Shown: positions 7,181 to 15,509 of the stretch, in pieces | Position numbering within the stretch: position 1 is the first letter of the stretch | Layout of the letters: every line of letters starts with the position of its first letter | Assembly: GCA_900546825.1 (NCBI GenBank) | Contig: UREE01000008.1 | Location: 1-44,483, forward strand | From: an uncultured Collinsella sp. | Lineage (GTDB): Bacteria > Actinomycetota > Coriobacteriia > Coriobacteriales > Coriobacteriaceae | Length of the DNA stretch: 44,483 nucleotides | Reading direction: 5' to 3' | Position numbers and translations under genes: made by a program | The notes under the pieces: model-generated | Database searches by the model: none | Told to the model about the DNA's origin: nothing | What the model saw: the letters and a program-made list of their open reading frames with translations, nothing else

Positions 7181-10051
7181 ATGAGTCGCCGCAACACCGA
7201 ACTGCTCTTGCTCATCGCCTCGGCGTTCCCCGTCATCCTGCTGTATGCGATGTACGTCCTCACCGCGGGCGCTGCCATCTCCTTTGAGACGCTCGCCGTG
7301 CCGATCGGCCTCTTTGCCGCCTTCGCCGCGGCACATATCGCCGTGCGCATCTTGGCGCCCGGCGCCGACCCCGCCATCCTACCCATCGTATTTATACTTT
7401 CGGGCATCGGCATCACGTTCGTGACACGCCTCGCCCCCGCTCTCGCCATCTCACAGCTCATCATCCTGTTTGTCTCGGTGGCGCTCATGGTGGGAACGCT
7501 TGCACTGGTCAAAAACCTCGACGTGGTCATGCGCTACAAGTACACCTTTGGCATCATCGGCATCATTCTGCTGATGCTGCCCATCTTTATCGGCACCACG
7601 ATCTCGGGCTCCAAGCTGTGGATTCGCATCGCGGGCTTTACCATCCAGCCCGGCGAGTTCGCCAAGGTCTTTATCGTGCTGTTCCTAGCCGGCTACTTGG
7701 CCGAGAACCGCGAGCTGCTCTCCATCTCCAACCGCAAGATCCTGGGCTTTAAGATCCCTCGCCTGCGACTGCTGCTGCCGCTGTTTGCCGTGTGGGGTGT
7801 GTGCCTGCTCGTCGTCGTCTTCGAACGCGACCTGGGTTCGGCCGTGCTGTTCTACACCATCTTCTTGCTGATGCTCTACGTTGCCACGGGACGATTCTCG
7901 TATGTCGTTATCGGCCTTGCGCTCTTAGCCGTTGGAGCTGTGGGCGCCTACAAGTTCCTGTCTCACGTTCAGGTGCGTTTCCAGGTTTGGGTCGACCCGT
8001 TTAAGGACGCCCAGGGCCAGGGCTACCAGATCGTCCAGTCGCTCTTCTCGCTTGCCGATGGCGGTCTGGTCGGCGTTGGCATCGGCAACGGCATGGCCAA
8101 CAACATCCCCGTCGTCGAGTCCGACTTTATCTTCTCGGCTATCGGCGAGGAGATGGGCCTTTTGGGCGGCGGCGCCGTGCTCATCCTGTTTATGCTTTTT
8201 GCCGTGCGTGGCCTCACCACGGCTGCCCGCGCTAAATCCGACCTCGCAGCCTTTAGTGCCACGGGCCTTACGGCCGCCATCAGCTTCCAGGCCTTCTTGA
8301 TCGTTGGCGGCGTAACCCGCCTGATCCCGCTGACCGGCGTCACCCTGCCCTTTATGAGCCAGGGCGGTTCCTCGCTGCTGGCGAGCTTTATCATCGTCGC
8401 GCTCCTGCTGCGCGCCGGTGACGAGGCAACCGGACGCGAGGCAGAGCTTACCGGCACCGGCACCATGGCCGCCATCACCGATGATCAGGTCGCATCTGCC
8501 GCTGCCCCGACGGGCACGCGCTTTGCCACCTCGTCTTCCTACGGCAGTGGCAGCCATTCCGTCGGCTCGCGCATGCGCCGCCGCCTGCTCGACACGCCTG
8601 AATCCGGTGTGCTCGGCCGCGTTGCGCTCGCCAACCGTCTAACCCGTGCGGTACTAGCCTTTACGGCGCTGTTCGCCATCCTTATCGGCAACCTCACCTA
8701 TGTCCAGGTCATCAAGGCCAAGGACTATCAGGATATGCCGACCAACAACCACACCATCGCCCGCTCCAAGTACATCCAGCGCGGCTCCATCATCACGTCC
8801 GACGGCGTGACGCTGGCCGAGTCGCTGCAGCAGGAGGACGGCACCTACGTACGCTCCTATCCCAACGGCAACCTGGCAGCGCACGTGGTTGGCTACGTGA
8901 GCCAGCAGTTTGGCACCACCGCCATCGAGAGTGTCATGAACGACACGCTCACCGGCTCCAAGGATTACTCCAGCTGGAACAACGCCATCGCGTCGCTCGC
9001 GGGCCAGACCCAGCCGGGCAACACCGCCAAGCTCACCATCGACTCGCGTATCCAGACAGCTGCCGAGCAGGCACTCAAGGGCTTTAAGGGCGCTGTAGTG
9101 GTCATCGACCCGCGTACCGGCGCAGTACTCGCATGTGCCAGCTCGCCCACCTACGACAACACCAACATCGACGCCCTGCTGCAGGCGGGCGGCGGCGAGG
9201 ACGGCTCCATGTACAATCGCGCCATGGACGCGCTGTACACGCCGGGCTCCACGTTTAAGGTCGTTACGCTTTCCGCGGCACTCGAGACCGGTACCGCCAG
9301 CCTTACCAGCACCTACCAGGCGCCCGGCTCCATGGACATCGGCAACGCACCGGTCATCAACTATGCCAACGAGAGCTACGGCACCATCAGCCTGCAGCAG
9401 GCCTTTGCCGTGTCCTCCAACGTCGTCTTTGGCCAGGTGGCAAACGAAGTTGGTGCAAACACGCTCGTGCAGTTTGCCAACGCCTTTGGCTACGGCCAAG
9501 CGCTCGGCCAGGACCTGACTTCCACGGCCTCCATCATGGCCGACCCGTCGCTCATGACCGAGTGGGAGATCGCCTGGGCCGGCGCCGGCCAGCCTGTCGG
9601 CATGGACCACACGCCCGGCCCGCAGACCACCGTCATGCAAAGCGCCGTGATTGCCGCCGCCATCGCTAACAGTGGCGTGGTCATGGACCCGTACTTTGTA
9701 GCCCAGGTACTCGCCCCAGACGGAACCGTGGTTAAGACCACGCAGTCCCGCTCGCTGGGCCAGGCTGTCAGCTCTGCCACGGCCGACCAGGTCAAGCAGG
9801 CCATGCTCGCCGTCGTCCAGTCCGGTTCCGGCACCGATGCCCAGGTCCCCGGCGTCAAGGTCGCCGGCAAGACCGGCTCGGCCGAGATCGGCGGCACCAA
9901 CGTCAACTCGATGTTCGTTGGCTTTGCACCTTACGATTCACCCACGGTCGCCATCTCGGTGGCCTTGGAGGATTACGACAAACACGACGTCAAGGCGGCC
10001 AAGATTGCCGGCATCGTCCTGACCGCGGCGCTCGCCGCACAGGGAGCGTGA
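7181..10051 (+). CDS. SEDS glycosyltransferase-class B PBP fusion (FtsW/RodA plus transpeptidase)
   Basis: Predicted 956-residue bifunctional peptidoglycan synthase. The ATG at 7181 has AAAGGGAG eight bases upstream and is preferred over a GTG at 7172. Residues 1 to about 410 are a polytopic SEDS domain (FtsW/RodA/SpoVE) with a late TLPFMSQGGSSL motif. A roughly 80-residue linker leads to another membrane anchor (about 487-505) and a class B penicillin-binding protein with all three active-site motifs: STFK near residue 690, SSN near 745 and KTGS near 897. In most actinobacteria rodA and pbpA are separate neighbours at this point in the cluster. The fusion fixes the polymerase and crosslinker at 1:1. 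Whether it serves elongation or division cannot be read from sequence. Confidence 0.94.
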   Translation: MSRRNTELLLLIASAFPVILLYAMYVLTAGAAISFETLAVPIGLFAAFAAAHIAVRILAPGADPAILPIVFILSGIGITFVTRLAPALAISQLIILFVSVALMVGTLALVKNLDVVMRYKYTFGIIGIILLMLPIFIGTTISGSKLWIRIAGFTIQPGEFAKVFIVLFLAGYLAENRELLSISNRKILGFKIPRLRLLLPLFAVWGVCLLVVVFERDLGSAVLFYTIFLLMLYVATGRFSYVVIGLALLAVGAVGAYKFLSHVQVRFQVWVDPFKDAQGQGYQIVQSLFSLADGGLVGVGIGNGMANNIPVVESDFIFSAIGEEMGLLGGGAVLILFMLFAVRGLTTAARAKSDLAAFSATGLTAAISFQAFLIVGGVTRLIPLTGVTLPFMSQGGSSLLASFIIVALLLRAGDEATGREAELTGTGTMAAITDDQVASAAAPTGTRFATSSSYGSGSHSVGSRMRRRLLDTPESGVLGRVALANRLTRAVLAFTALFAILIGNLTYVQVIKAKDYQDMPTNNHTIARSKYIQRGSIITSDGVTLAESLQQEDGTYVRSYPNGNLAAHVVGYVSQQFGTTAIESVMNDTLTGSKDYSSWNNAIASLAGQTQPGNTAKLTIDSRIQTAAEQALKGFKGAVVVIDPRTGAVLACASSPTYDNTNIDALLQAGGGEDGSMYNRAMDALYTPGSTFKVVTLSAALETGTASLTSTYQAPGSMDIGNAPVINYANESYGTISLQQAFAVSSNVVFGQVANEVGANTLVQFANAFGYGQALGQDLTSTASIMADPSLMTEWEIAWAGAGQPVGMDHTPGPQTTVMQSAVIAAAIANSGVVMDPYFVAQVLAPDGTVVKTTQSRSLGQAVSSATADQVKQAMLAVVQSGSGTDAQVPGVKVAGKTGSAEIGGTNVNSMFVGFAPYDSPTVAISVALEDYDKHDVKAAKIAGIVLTAALAAQGA

Positions 10052-10183
10052 TGCCCATGATCGAATCGGACACCCGAGGCACGCCGCGGCCGAAGAGTTA
10101 GCGGCAACGCGCCACACGGCCCCAGCGGCCACATCGTAGGTACTACACACATCGTTGAGCGAATAGTTATGTTAGGAGCAGGA

Positions 10184-12145
10184 ATGGAACAGAGGGTCCT
10201 CGGGGGAAGATACCTCCTCAAGGATAAGGTGGGGACAGGCGGTATGGCGACCGTCTACCGTGCACAGGACCAGGTCCTCGACCGCACGGTAGCCGTCAAG
10301 ATCATGCTGCCGCAGTATGCTGGCGACGCAACCTTCGCCGCACGCTTTAAGCAGGAGGCCCAGGCAGCAGCCGGTCTCTCCTCCCCCTATATCGTTGGCG
10401 TCTACGATTGGGGCAAGGACGGCGACACCTATTACATCGTCATGGAGTACCTGCGCGGTACCGACCTTAAGAGCGGAATCAAGAGCCACGGTGCCCTCGA
10501 CCCCAAGAAGGTCGCCCAGATCGGATCGCAGATCAGCTCTGCACTCTCGGTCGCCCACAAGCACGAGATCATCCACCGCGACATCAAGCCGCAGAACATC
10601 ATGGTGCTGCCCGACGGCAACATCAAGGTCATGGACTTTGGCATCGCGCGCGCCAAGAACAGCCACCTCACGCAAGACAACAACGTGCTGGGAACCGCCC
10701 ATTACGTCAGCCCCGAGCAGACCCGCGGTCAGGACCTCGGCCCCACCTCGGATATCTACTCGCTGGGCGTCGTGATGTACGAGTGCGCCACCGGCCGCGT
10801 TCCCTTTGACGGTGACGACGCTATCTCGGTCGCACTCAAGCAGGTCAACGAGCTGCCTATTCCGCCGAGCCAGATCAACTCCGGTGTCGACGCCGACCTT
10901 GAGCGCATCATCCTTAAGTGCATGGAGAAGGACCCGGCAAACCGCTTCCAGACCGCCGACGAGCTGCGTCAGGTGCTCAACAGCTACCTGTCCGGTCGTG
11001 CCGTCAACATTTCAGAGCCCACGCGCATCATCGGTGCCCCCGGTGAGCTGGGCGCCACCAAGACTCGCGAGCTTTCCGATCAGACGCGCGCCATGGTGCG
11101 TCCCGTCTCGGGCGTGAGCGGCCAGAATACCGCCCGTAGCTCGGTTTCGGGCTCCACCGGCTCCTACGAGGTCGAAAAGCCCAAGTCCAACAAAAACAAG
11201 ATCATCGCCGCCGTGGTGGCAGCTGTTGCCGTCATCGGCATCGTGGTGGCCTTTGCCACAGGACTCTTTGGCGACGAACAGGTCACCGTGCCCGACGTGC
11301 TGGGCAAGGACCAGCAGACTGCCGTCGAGCTGATCAAGGAGGAAGGCCTTGAGGTCGGCACCATCGACCAGAGCTATAACGACGATGTCGACGAGGGCAA
11401 GGTTGCCGAGCAGACCCCCAACGGCAACACCAAGAAGCCCAAAGGCACCAAGGTGAACCTGGTGATCTCCAAGGGCCCCAAGCCCTCCGAGAAGGTTGAG
11501 GTTCCCCAGCTTGTCGGTCTAACCAAGGACCAGGCAGAGGCGGCACTGGCAAGCGTTGGCCTAAAGGGCAACGCCACCGAGGAGGCCAACGAGGCCGATG
11601 AGGGCCAGGTCTTTGAGCAGGGCACCGAAGCCGGTAAGGAAGTCGAGAAGGGCACGACCATCTCGTACAAGGTCTCGAGCGGCCCGGATACCACGTCCGT
11701 CCCCGACCTGACCGACATGACCGAGGCCCAGGCGCGCAACGCCCTCGATATGGCAGGCTTTGGCGTCGACGTGAGCTACCAGGAGAACGACTCGGTTACC
11801 GAGGGCACCGTGATCAGCTGGAACCCCAGCGGCAAGCAGAAGCCCGGTGCCACGATTACCGTCGTCATTGCCAAGAAGTCCGGCAAGGCCACCGTCCCGG
11901 GCAACCTGTACGGCAAGAGCATTTCCGCCGCCGTTACCGCGCTCAACAACGCCGGTTTCTATAACATTGGCTTCTGTGACCAGAACGGCAATCCCGTGAG
12001 CGGTAACGAGGATGCCACCGTTACGGGCGTCTCCCCCACCGGCAAGCAGTCCACCGACAGCACGATTACGCTGACGGTTGCACTTTCTGGCTCGGGCTCG
12101 GGTTCGGGCACGAGCACGGGCGACGATTCCGGTACGACCAACTAG
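10184..12145 (+). CDS. pknB: PknB-like Ser/Thr kinase with four PASTA repeats
   Basis: 653 residues from the ATG at 10184, which has AGGAG five bases upstream; an in-frame ATG at 10169 lacks such a site. The kinase domain (about 6-265) has GTGGMATVYRA, VAVKIM, the canonical HRDIKPQN catalytic loop and DFGIA. A membrane segment at about 342-365 (IIAAVVAAVAVIGIVVAF) is followed by four extracellular PASTA repeats beginning VTVPDVLG, VEVPQLVG, TSVPDLTD and ATVPGNLY, and a Gly/Ser-rich tail. PASTA domains bind peptidoglycan fragments or lipid II, so it probably senses wall status and controls the SEDS-PBP fusion and FHA proteins. The 132-base gap from the preceding gene suggests it could also be transcribed separately. 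Confidence 0.96.
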   Translation: MEQRVLGGRYLLKDKVGTGGMATVYRAQDQVLDRTVAVKIMLPQYAGDATFAARFKQEAQAAAGLSSPYIVGVYDWGKDGDTYYIVMEYLRGTDLKSGIKSHGALDPKKVAQIGSQISSALSVAHKHEIIHRDIKPQNIMVLPDGNIKVMDFGIARAKNSHLTQDNNVLGTAHYVSPEQTRGQDLGPTSDIYSLGVVMYECATGRVPFDGDDAISVALKQVNELPIPPSQINSGVDADLERIILKCMEKDPANRFQTADELRQVLNSYLSGRAVNISEPTRIIGAPGELGATKTRELSDQTRAMVRPVSGVSGQNTARSSVSGSTGSYEVEKPKSNKNKIIAAVVAAVAVIGIVVAFATGLFGDEQVTVPDVLGKDQQTAVELIKEEGLEVGTIDQSYNDDVDEGKVAEQTPNGNTKKPKGTKVNLVISKGPKPSEKVEVPQLVGLTKDQAEAALASVGLKGNATEEANEADEGQVFEQGTEAGKEVEKGTTISYKVSSGPDTTSVPDLTDMTEAQARNALDMAGFGVDVSYQENDSVTEGTVISWNPSGKQKPGATITVVIAKKSGKATVPGNLYGKSISAAVTALNNAGFYNIGFCDQNGNPVSGNEDATVTGVSPTGKQSTDSTITLTVALSGSGSGSGTSTGDDSGTTN

Positions 12146-12197
12146 TCGCCACCCAACCGCTCATTACGGCTCTCGCCGCAAACATATTCGCTCACAG

Positions 12198-12240
12198 GCG
12201 CCCGCTTGCTCCTCCAGCAAGCGGGCGCTTTGCGTTTCTC
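12198..12240 (+). terminator. Rho-independent terminator after pknB
   Basis: A perfect 13-bp stem (GCGCCCGCTTGCT, loop CCTCC, AGCAAGCGGGCGC) is followed by TTTGCGTTTCT. Confidence 0.85.
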
Positions 12241-12272
12241 AGTAGGCATCTGGTGATTTGATTTGGAAAATG

Positions 12273-12302
12273 TAGACGGACCCGCAGCCGGACGGGTAGA
12301 AT
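12273..12302 (+). promoter_or_regulatory. Candidate promoter for the small RNA
   Basis: TAGACG at 12273-12278 and TAGAAT at 12297-12302 are separated by 18 bases. The predicted start falls at about 12308, at the first base pairs of the structured RNA. Confidence 0.5.
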
Positions 12303-12306
12303 GTTT

Positions 12307-12402
12307 TTAGAAAACGACGCATCCCGCGTAAGTGTTAAGGAGCGCGGGCGGCCTAGTTTTCTAACGTGTTAAACGGCCGGGCTGCAACCCCGGCCGTTTT
12401 TA
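12307..12402 (+). ncRNA. Candidate structured small RNA with its own terminator
   Basis: About 95 bases between the candidate promoter and a strong terminator, with no ORF. TTAGAAAAC (12307-12315) pairs perfectly with GTTTTCTAA (12356-12364). Inside a symmetric 7-by-7 internal loop, CCCGCG (12323-12328) pairs with CGCGGG (12343-12348), presenting a 14-base loop that contains AAGGAG. GTGTTAA occurs both in that loop and just after the outer stem. I do not recognise a known RNA family; it does not look like 6S, SRP RNA or tmRNA. Inferred from promoter, fold and terminator only. Confidence 0.5.
12372..12402. terminator. Terminator of the small RNA, probably bidirectional
   Basis: The 10-bp stem AACGGCCGGG / CCCGGCCGTT encloses a 7-base loop and is followed by TTTT on the plus strand. 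The reverse-strand small gene ends at 12400 inside its T-tract, so the same hairpin can end that transcript. Confidence 0.8.
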
Positions 12403-12549
12403 TTTGCGCTTGCGGCGCAAACGCCGAGAACCGTCCGCACCGCGCGTGCGCCTACGGACCTTAAACCGAACCTCATACGAATCAAGAAACGCAATGATGA
12501 ACGTGCCGACCGTCGCAAGGGCGGCGAGCGCGTTAAGGAATTTCAGCAA
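12400..12549 (-). CDS. Small basic single-pass membrane protein (hypothetical)
   Basis: 49 residues from a TTG at 12549 with GGAGG seven bases upstream, the best ribosome-binding site in the frame. Longer in-frame starts have none. A hydrophobic helix (about 3-22, including LNALAALATVGTFIIAFL) is followed by a strongly basic Arg/Lys-rich tail of about 25 residues. The helix-plus-positive-tail plan resembles holin-like or other small membrane peptides, but there is no family-level evidence. The stop lies in a shared terminator. It is probably real because of its ribosome-binding site, but unproven. Confidence 0.45.
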   Translation of the reverse strand: MLKFLNALAALATVGTFIIAFLDSYEVRFKVRRRTRGADGSRRLRRKRK

Positions 12550-12797
12550 TTGGGGACCTCCGATCAAGTCTTCGGCCGCCCGCGCACGGAATGCGTCGCA
12601 CACACGATTCTAACCGATGCAGCCCTGATGATGCGGGCGACGGGAAGGGTGGCGCGAGCGGAGCTAGACGAAATGCGACCCATGGGAGCGTTACAGAGAG
12701 CCGCAACGAGAGCGATTCCGCGCGTCGCAGGGGCCGCCCATAAGCGGGACCCATCGGCCGCGAGGCCGATGGCTACGCCCTCGCGCAAGCGGCAGAG
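12550..12797. other. Gap downstream of the TIR gene
   Basis: No supported gene. It contains one perfect hairpin (CCATCGGCC, loop GCGA, GGCCGATGG at 12751-12772) about 26 bases past the TIR stop, without a T-tract; it could still stop or protect the island transcript. Confidence 0.5.
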
Positions 12798-13715
12798 CTA
12801 GAAATCAATCGTCCCGGCGACGTTCTCAACGTTCTTCCTATAGGCTGCCCGGGAGGCATCTTCACGCGCTCGACGCTTTTGTTCCCTCTCAAGGTATTCG
12901 GCCTCAAGCCTGTTGGCTTCTTCCACGCACAGGATGAGGGTGTCGCGGTGGTAGTCCCTCACCTCCTCGATGGTGGTCCCGTTGAGGACTATTTCGTCAC
13001 CGGCAACCGATGCGATATGTGGCCTATGCATGGTGGTAAATCTTGGCGGCAAGTCCCAGGACTTCAAGAAGAGCTCGCACCACAGAGAGCTGGGGCGTCT
13101 CGACAATCGGAACGGCACTTCGTACAGGGCACTCCCCCTCGTTCCGTCGTTCCTCGGTTCTCCCACCTCATCGACCACAATACCGACGATTCTGATGGGC
13201 TCAGAGCCCTCGCCCTCTTCTTCGCGTTTTTTCGAAGACGTCTGAGCGATGCGGCGCTTGGGCGCAACCGACGGCTTCTTCTTGACCCCATAAAGAGTCG
13301 CAAGCAAATCGTTATAGCCACGAGACTCGACCCCATCGCCCAAGTCGACCGCCAATTTCCCCTTGAGGAAGGTCGGGAGGCTTTCCTCAACGCCCCCTTC
13401 CTTTATTACCGGGATAAACTTCCTCTCATTATGCCCAGAGAACAGTTCTCCGCTGATGATATGGCCCTCGTATCCAACCCCGCCGATTCTCGCATCGGCC
13501 TTCTGCTTATATGCTGGGGTGCAGACGATAAGAACATAGTCCGACGACCTGACCGACTGCTCCATGAACTGCGGCAACCTGTCACCCAGCTCGAGATCAT
13601 ATTGGTCCAGGACTGCATCGATCCCGTCCGACAGAAGGCGGTCGGCCAGCGCCTTTACCCATTCGCGGTGTTCTTCGCTTTCCCATGCGTAGGATATGAA
13701 AACCTTAGTCAACAT
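12798..13715 (-). CDS. TIR/SEFIR-domain protein with uncharacterised C-terminal domain
   Basis: About 305 residues. The start is uncertain: the ATG at 13715 is listed, with TTG at 13724 or 13712 as alternatives, because the only nearby purine-rich signal is a GGGGG. Residues of about 4-100 are a SEFIR/TIR domain: KVFISYAWES, DQYDLELGDRL, VLIVCTPAYK and GGVGYEGHII. The glutamate in YEGH (about residue 83) is where bacterial TIR NADases carry their catalytic acid. A charged linker leads to a C-terminal domain (about 175-305) that I do not recognise, ending in an Arg/Glu-rich helix. It is 24 bases downstream of the DUF262 gene on the same strand. TIR proteins often deplete NAD+ or act as signalling effectors in phage defence, so an abortive-infection effector role is likely but inferred. 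Confidence 0.85.
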   Translation of the reverse strand: MLTKVFISYAWESEEHREWVKALADRLLSDGIDAVLDQYDLELGDRLPQFMEQSVRSSDYVLIVCTPAYKQKADARIGGVGYEGHIISGELFSGHNERKFIPVIKEGGVEESLPTFLKGKLAVDLGDGVESRGYNDLLATLYGVKKKPSVAPKRRIAQTSSKKREEEGEGSEPIRIVGIVVDEVGEPRNDGTRGSALYEVPFRLSRRPSSLWCELFLKSWDLPPRFTTMHRPHIASVAGDEIVLNGTTIEEVRDYHRDTLILCVEEANRLEAEYLEREQKRRAREDASRAAYRKNVENVAGTIDF

Positions 13716-13739
13716 GACCCCCAAAGACTAGTCCGAAAT

Positions 13740-15509
13740 CTACAGTCGCTCATATGCCCTCTTCACGAGCTCACCCATTAGCCTCCTGCGCTGACCGAGG
13801 AAGTCCTCGTAATCAAGCTCTTCGAATCCGAGGGGCAGGGCGTGTTCCTCGCAGTTGCGGCGGTATTCGTCCTCGCCCAGGGCTTCACGGTACCTCCTGA
13901 CGTACTCATTCGGGGCATCATCCGAGATGTAGATGTTGTTCTGGTAGTCAACAAGGGTGAAGTTGCCTCGGTTGCTGCGCTGTGAAAGGTAGCCCTTGGC
14001 CTTCAGGTAGTTATCTGGGAACAGATGATGCTTGTCCAGAGCCTTTTTGGAACCTGATGAGCCGGTAAGCAGCAGTTGAGAAAGAGGGGCCGTGCTGAAC
14101 AGCGCCTTGGCACCGAGCACGACCTGAGCCGCGACGAAGCCCCACCAGGTCGGGCCCGTCGCCTCGTTTGCGTCGAGGGAGCTGGGCAGCGTGATGGAGA
14201 AATAATCGTCCGTCATGATGGCAGCGAGTCTACGGTCGAAGTACGCCCGGAACTCATCGGCGGTCTCAAGGCGCGAGACGTCGTTAAGCTGCTGCTCGAA
14301 CTCGGATTCGAAGGACCCCACATAGAGCCCCGTTATGGCTGCGGCGAAATACCAGCGCCGCACGAGCCCGCGCACAGCCAGTGGCTCCATGTCGAACTCA
14401 TAGCGCCCGATAAGGTAGAACGCATAGCAGAACATGAGCGCGTTGGCCGACCCCACCTGGTCAGAGCAGACGTAGCCCGCCTCCGCCAGCGTGTTGATGA
14501 AGGCATGCCAGTTGTTCAAGTCGAGCACGAGATCGAGGGCGCGACCAAACGTGGCAAAGTTCTCGGCCCGCGTCTCGGGCGTCGTTTCCTTTGTCTTGAG
14601 ATCTCGCCCGCGAAGAATCTGGTAGGCATAACGCAGGCGACCCCTCTTGAACCCCACGCCCACCGTGGCGCGAATGATATGCGTCGGCGAGACGGTCATG
14701 AGCGGGTTGTACGAGGTGCCCTTTGCGGGCGCATGGCTCATGGCGCAGAACTCCTCTATACGCTCCCTCATGGCAGGTTCGTAGACCGAAAGCAGGGTCA
14801 TGATGAAGTCATCCTGCTTAAGCGCCTGCCCTTGCGAGTTCACACGCACGAAGATGTCCGATACGGTCTCCTCGTCAGCCGATTCGGAAATCTCCAGCGT
14901 CGGCAGAAGATAACGCTCAAGCCCGAGTAATGCGTTGAGCCCGCTCTCGACGGCATCCTCGCCGTCATCGTCGAGTTCGGGTTCTCCCTTTTTGGCATTC
15001 GCCTCGTTAAGGCGCTTGATGAACGCCCTGCGATAGGCGCTCAGCTTGTTGTCGTGGTTCGCCGCGAAGGCCTCGGATACGTCCGGCACATAGCGCGAAT
15101 CCTTCTCGGTCGAGGCGTCGGCATTCTTGAATGAGCGTGCGATGGGGTCGTAGGCGACCTTCACCGTACGCTCCCTGAAGTTCTTGTCTCGCACGGACAC
15201 GCCGTACAGCGAGCTCAGGAGAGCGGTGAGTCTCTGCTGTCCGTCGATGACAAGGGACTTGGGGACGGCATACACCTTTTGGTTCGAGCCTATGGCAGAC
15301 TTCTTGCCCGCGTTGTCGCTCGGAGAGTCCCACAGCATCACATAGCCGATAGGGTATCCGCGGAGCATGGAATCAAGCAGGTCGCGGACCTTTTCGTTGC
15401 CCCACACGAAGGGTCGTTGCAGGTCGGGCAGACCGATCTTGCCCGTCTGAACGTCCTTCAGGATGTTACCAACCTCCAGCGATATGGGGTTATAGATGGA
15501 ATTTGGCAC
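13740..15509 (-). CDS. DUF262/HNH (GmrSD-like) restriction protein
   Basis: 589 residues. GTG start that shares one base with the stop of the preceding gene (TAGTG), so it is translationally coupled. The N-terminal DUF262 domain shows IGLPDLQRPFVW at about 26-37 and the nucleotide-binding DGQQR signature at residues 89-93. The C-terminal region near residue 490 has DKHHLFP followed by an N-rich segment (NRGNFTLV, YQNNIYIS), an HNH-type nuclease of the DUF1524 kind. GmrSD enzymes of this build use NTP hydrolysis to cleave modified phage DNA, and other DUF262 proteins act in phosphorothioate-based defence. Here, coupled to a modification enzyme, it might read or check the modification made by its partner. 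Family assignment is strong; the substrate is unknown. Confidence 0.9.
   Translation of the reverse strand: MPNSIYNPISLEVGNILKDVQTGKIGLPDLQRPFVWGNEKVRDLLDSMLRGYPIGYVMLWDSPSDNAGKKSAIGSNQKVYAVPKSLVIDGQQRLTALLSSLYGVSVRDKNFRERTVKVAYDPIARSFKNADASTEKDSRYVPDVSEAFAANHDNKLSAYRRAFIKRLNEANAKKGEPELDDDGEDAVESGLNALLGLERYLLPTLEISESADEETVSDIFVRVNSQGQALKQDDFIMTLLSVYEPAMRERIEEFCAMSHAPAKGTSYNPLMTVSPTHIIRATVGVGFKRGRLRYAYQILRGRDLKTKETTPETRAENFATFGRALDLVLDLNNWHAFINTLAEAGYVCSDQVGSANALMFCYAFYLIGRYEFDMEPLAVRGLVRRWYFAAAITGLYVGSFESEFEQQLNDVSRLETADEFRAYFDRRLAAIMTDDYFSITLPSSLDANEATGPTWWGFVAAQVVLGAKALFSTAPLSQLLLTGSSGSKKALDKHHLFPDNYLKAKGYLSQRSNRGNFTLVDYQNNIYISDDAPNEYVRRYREALGEDEYRRNCEEHALPLGFEELDYEDFLGQRRRLMGELVKRAYERL

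Noticed and set aside
10051..10101. A 16-codon ORF overlapping the SEDS-PBP stop, preceded by AGGGAG
   Set aside because: Too short to support, with no recognisable peptide; may only aid coupling.
12550..12800. Search for a copy of the tRNA-Arg 3' end as the far attachment site of the defence island
   Set aside because: No matching segment seen in this gap by eye.
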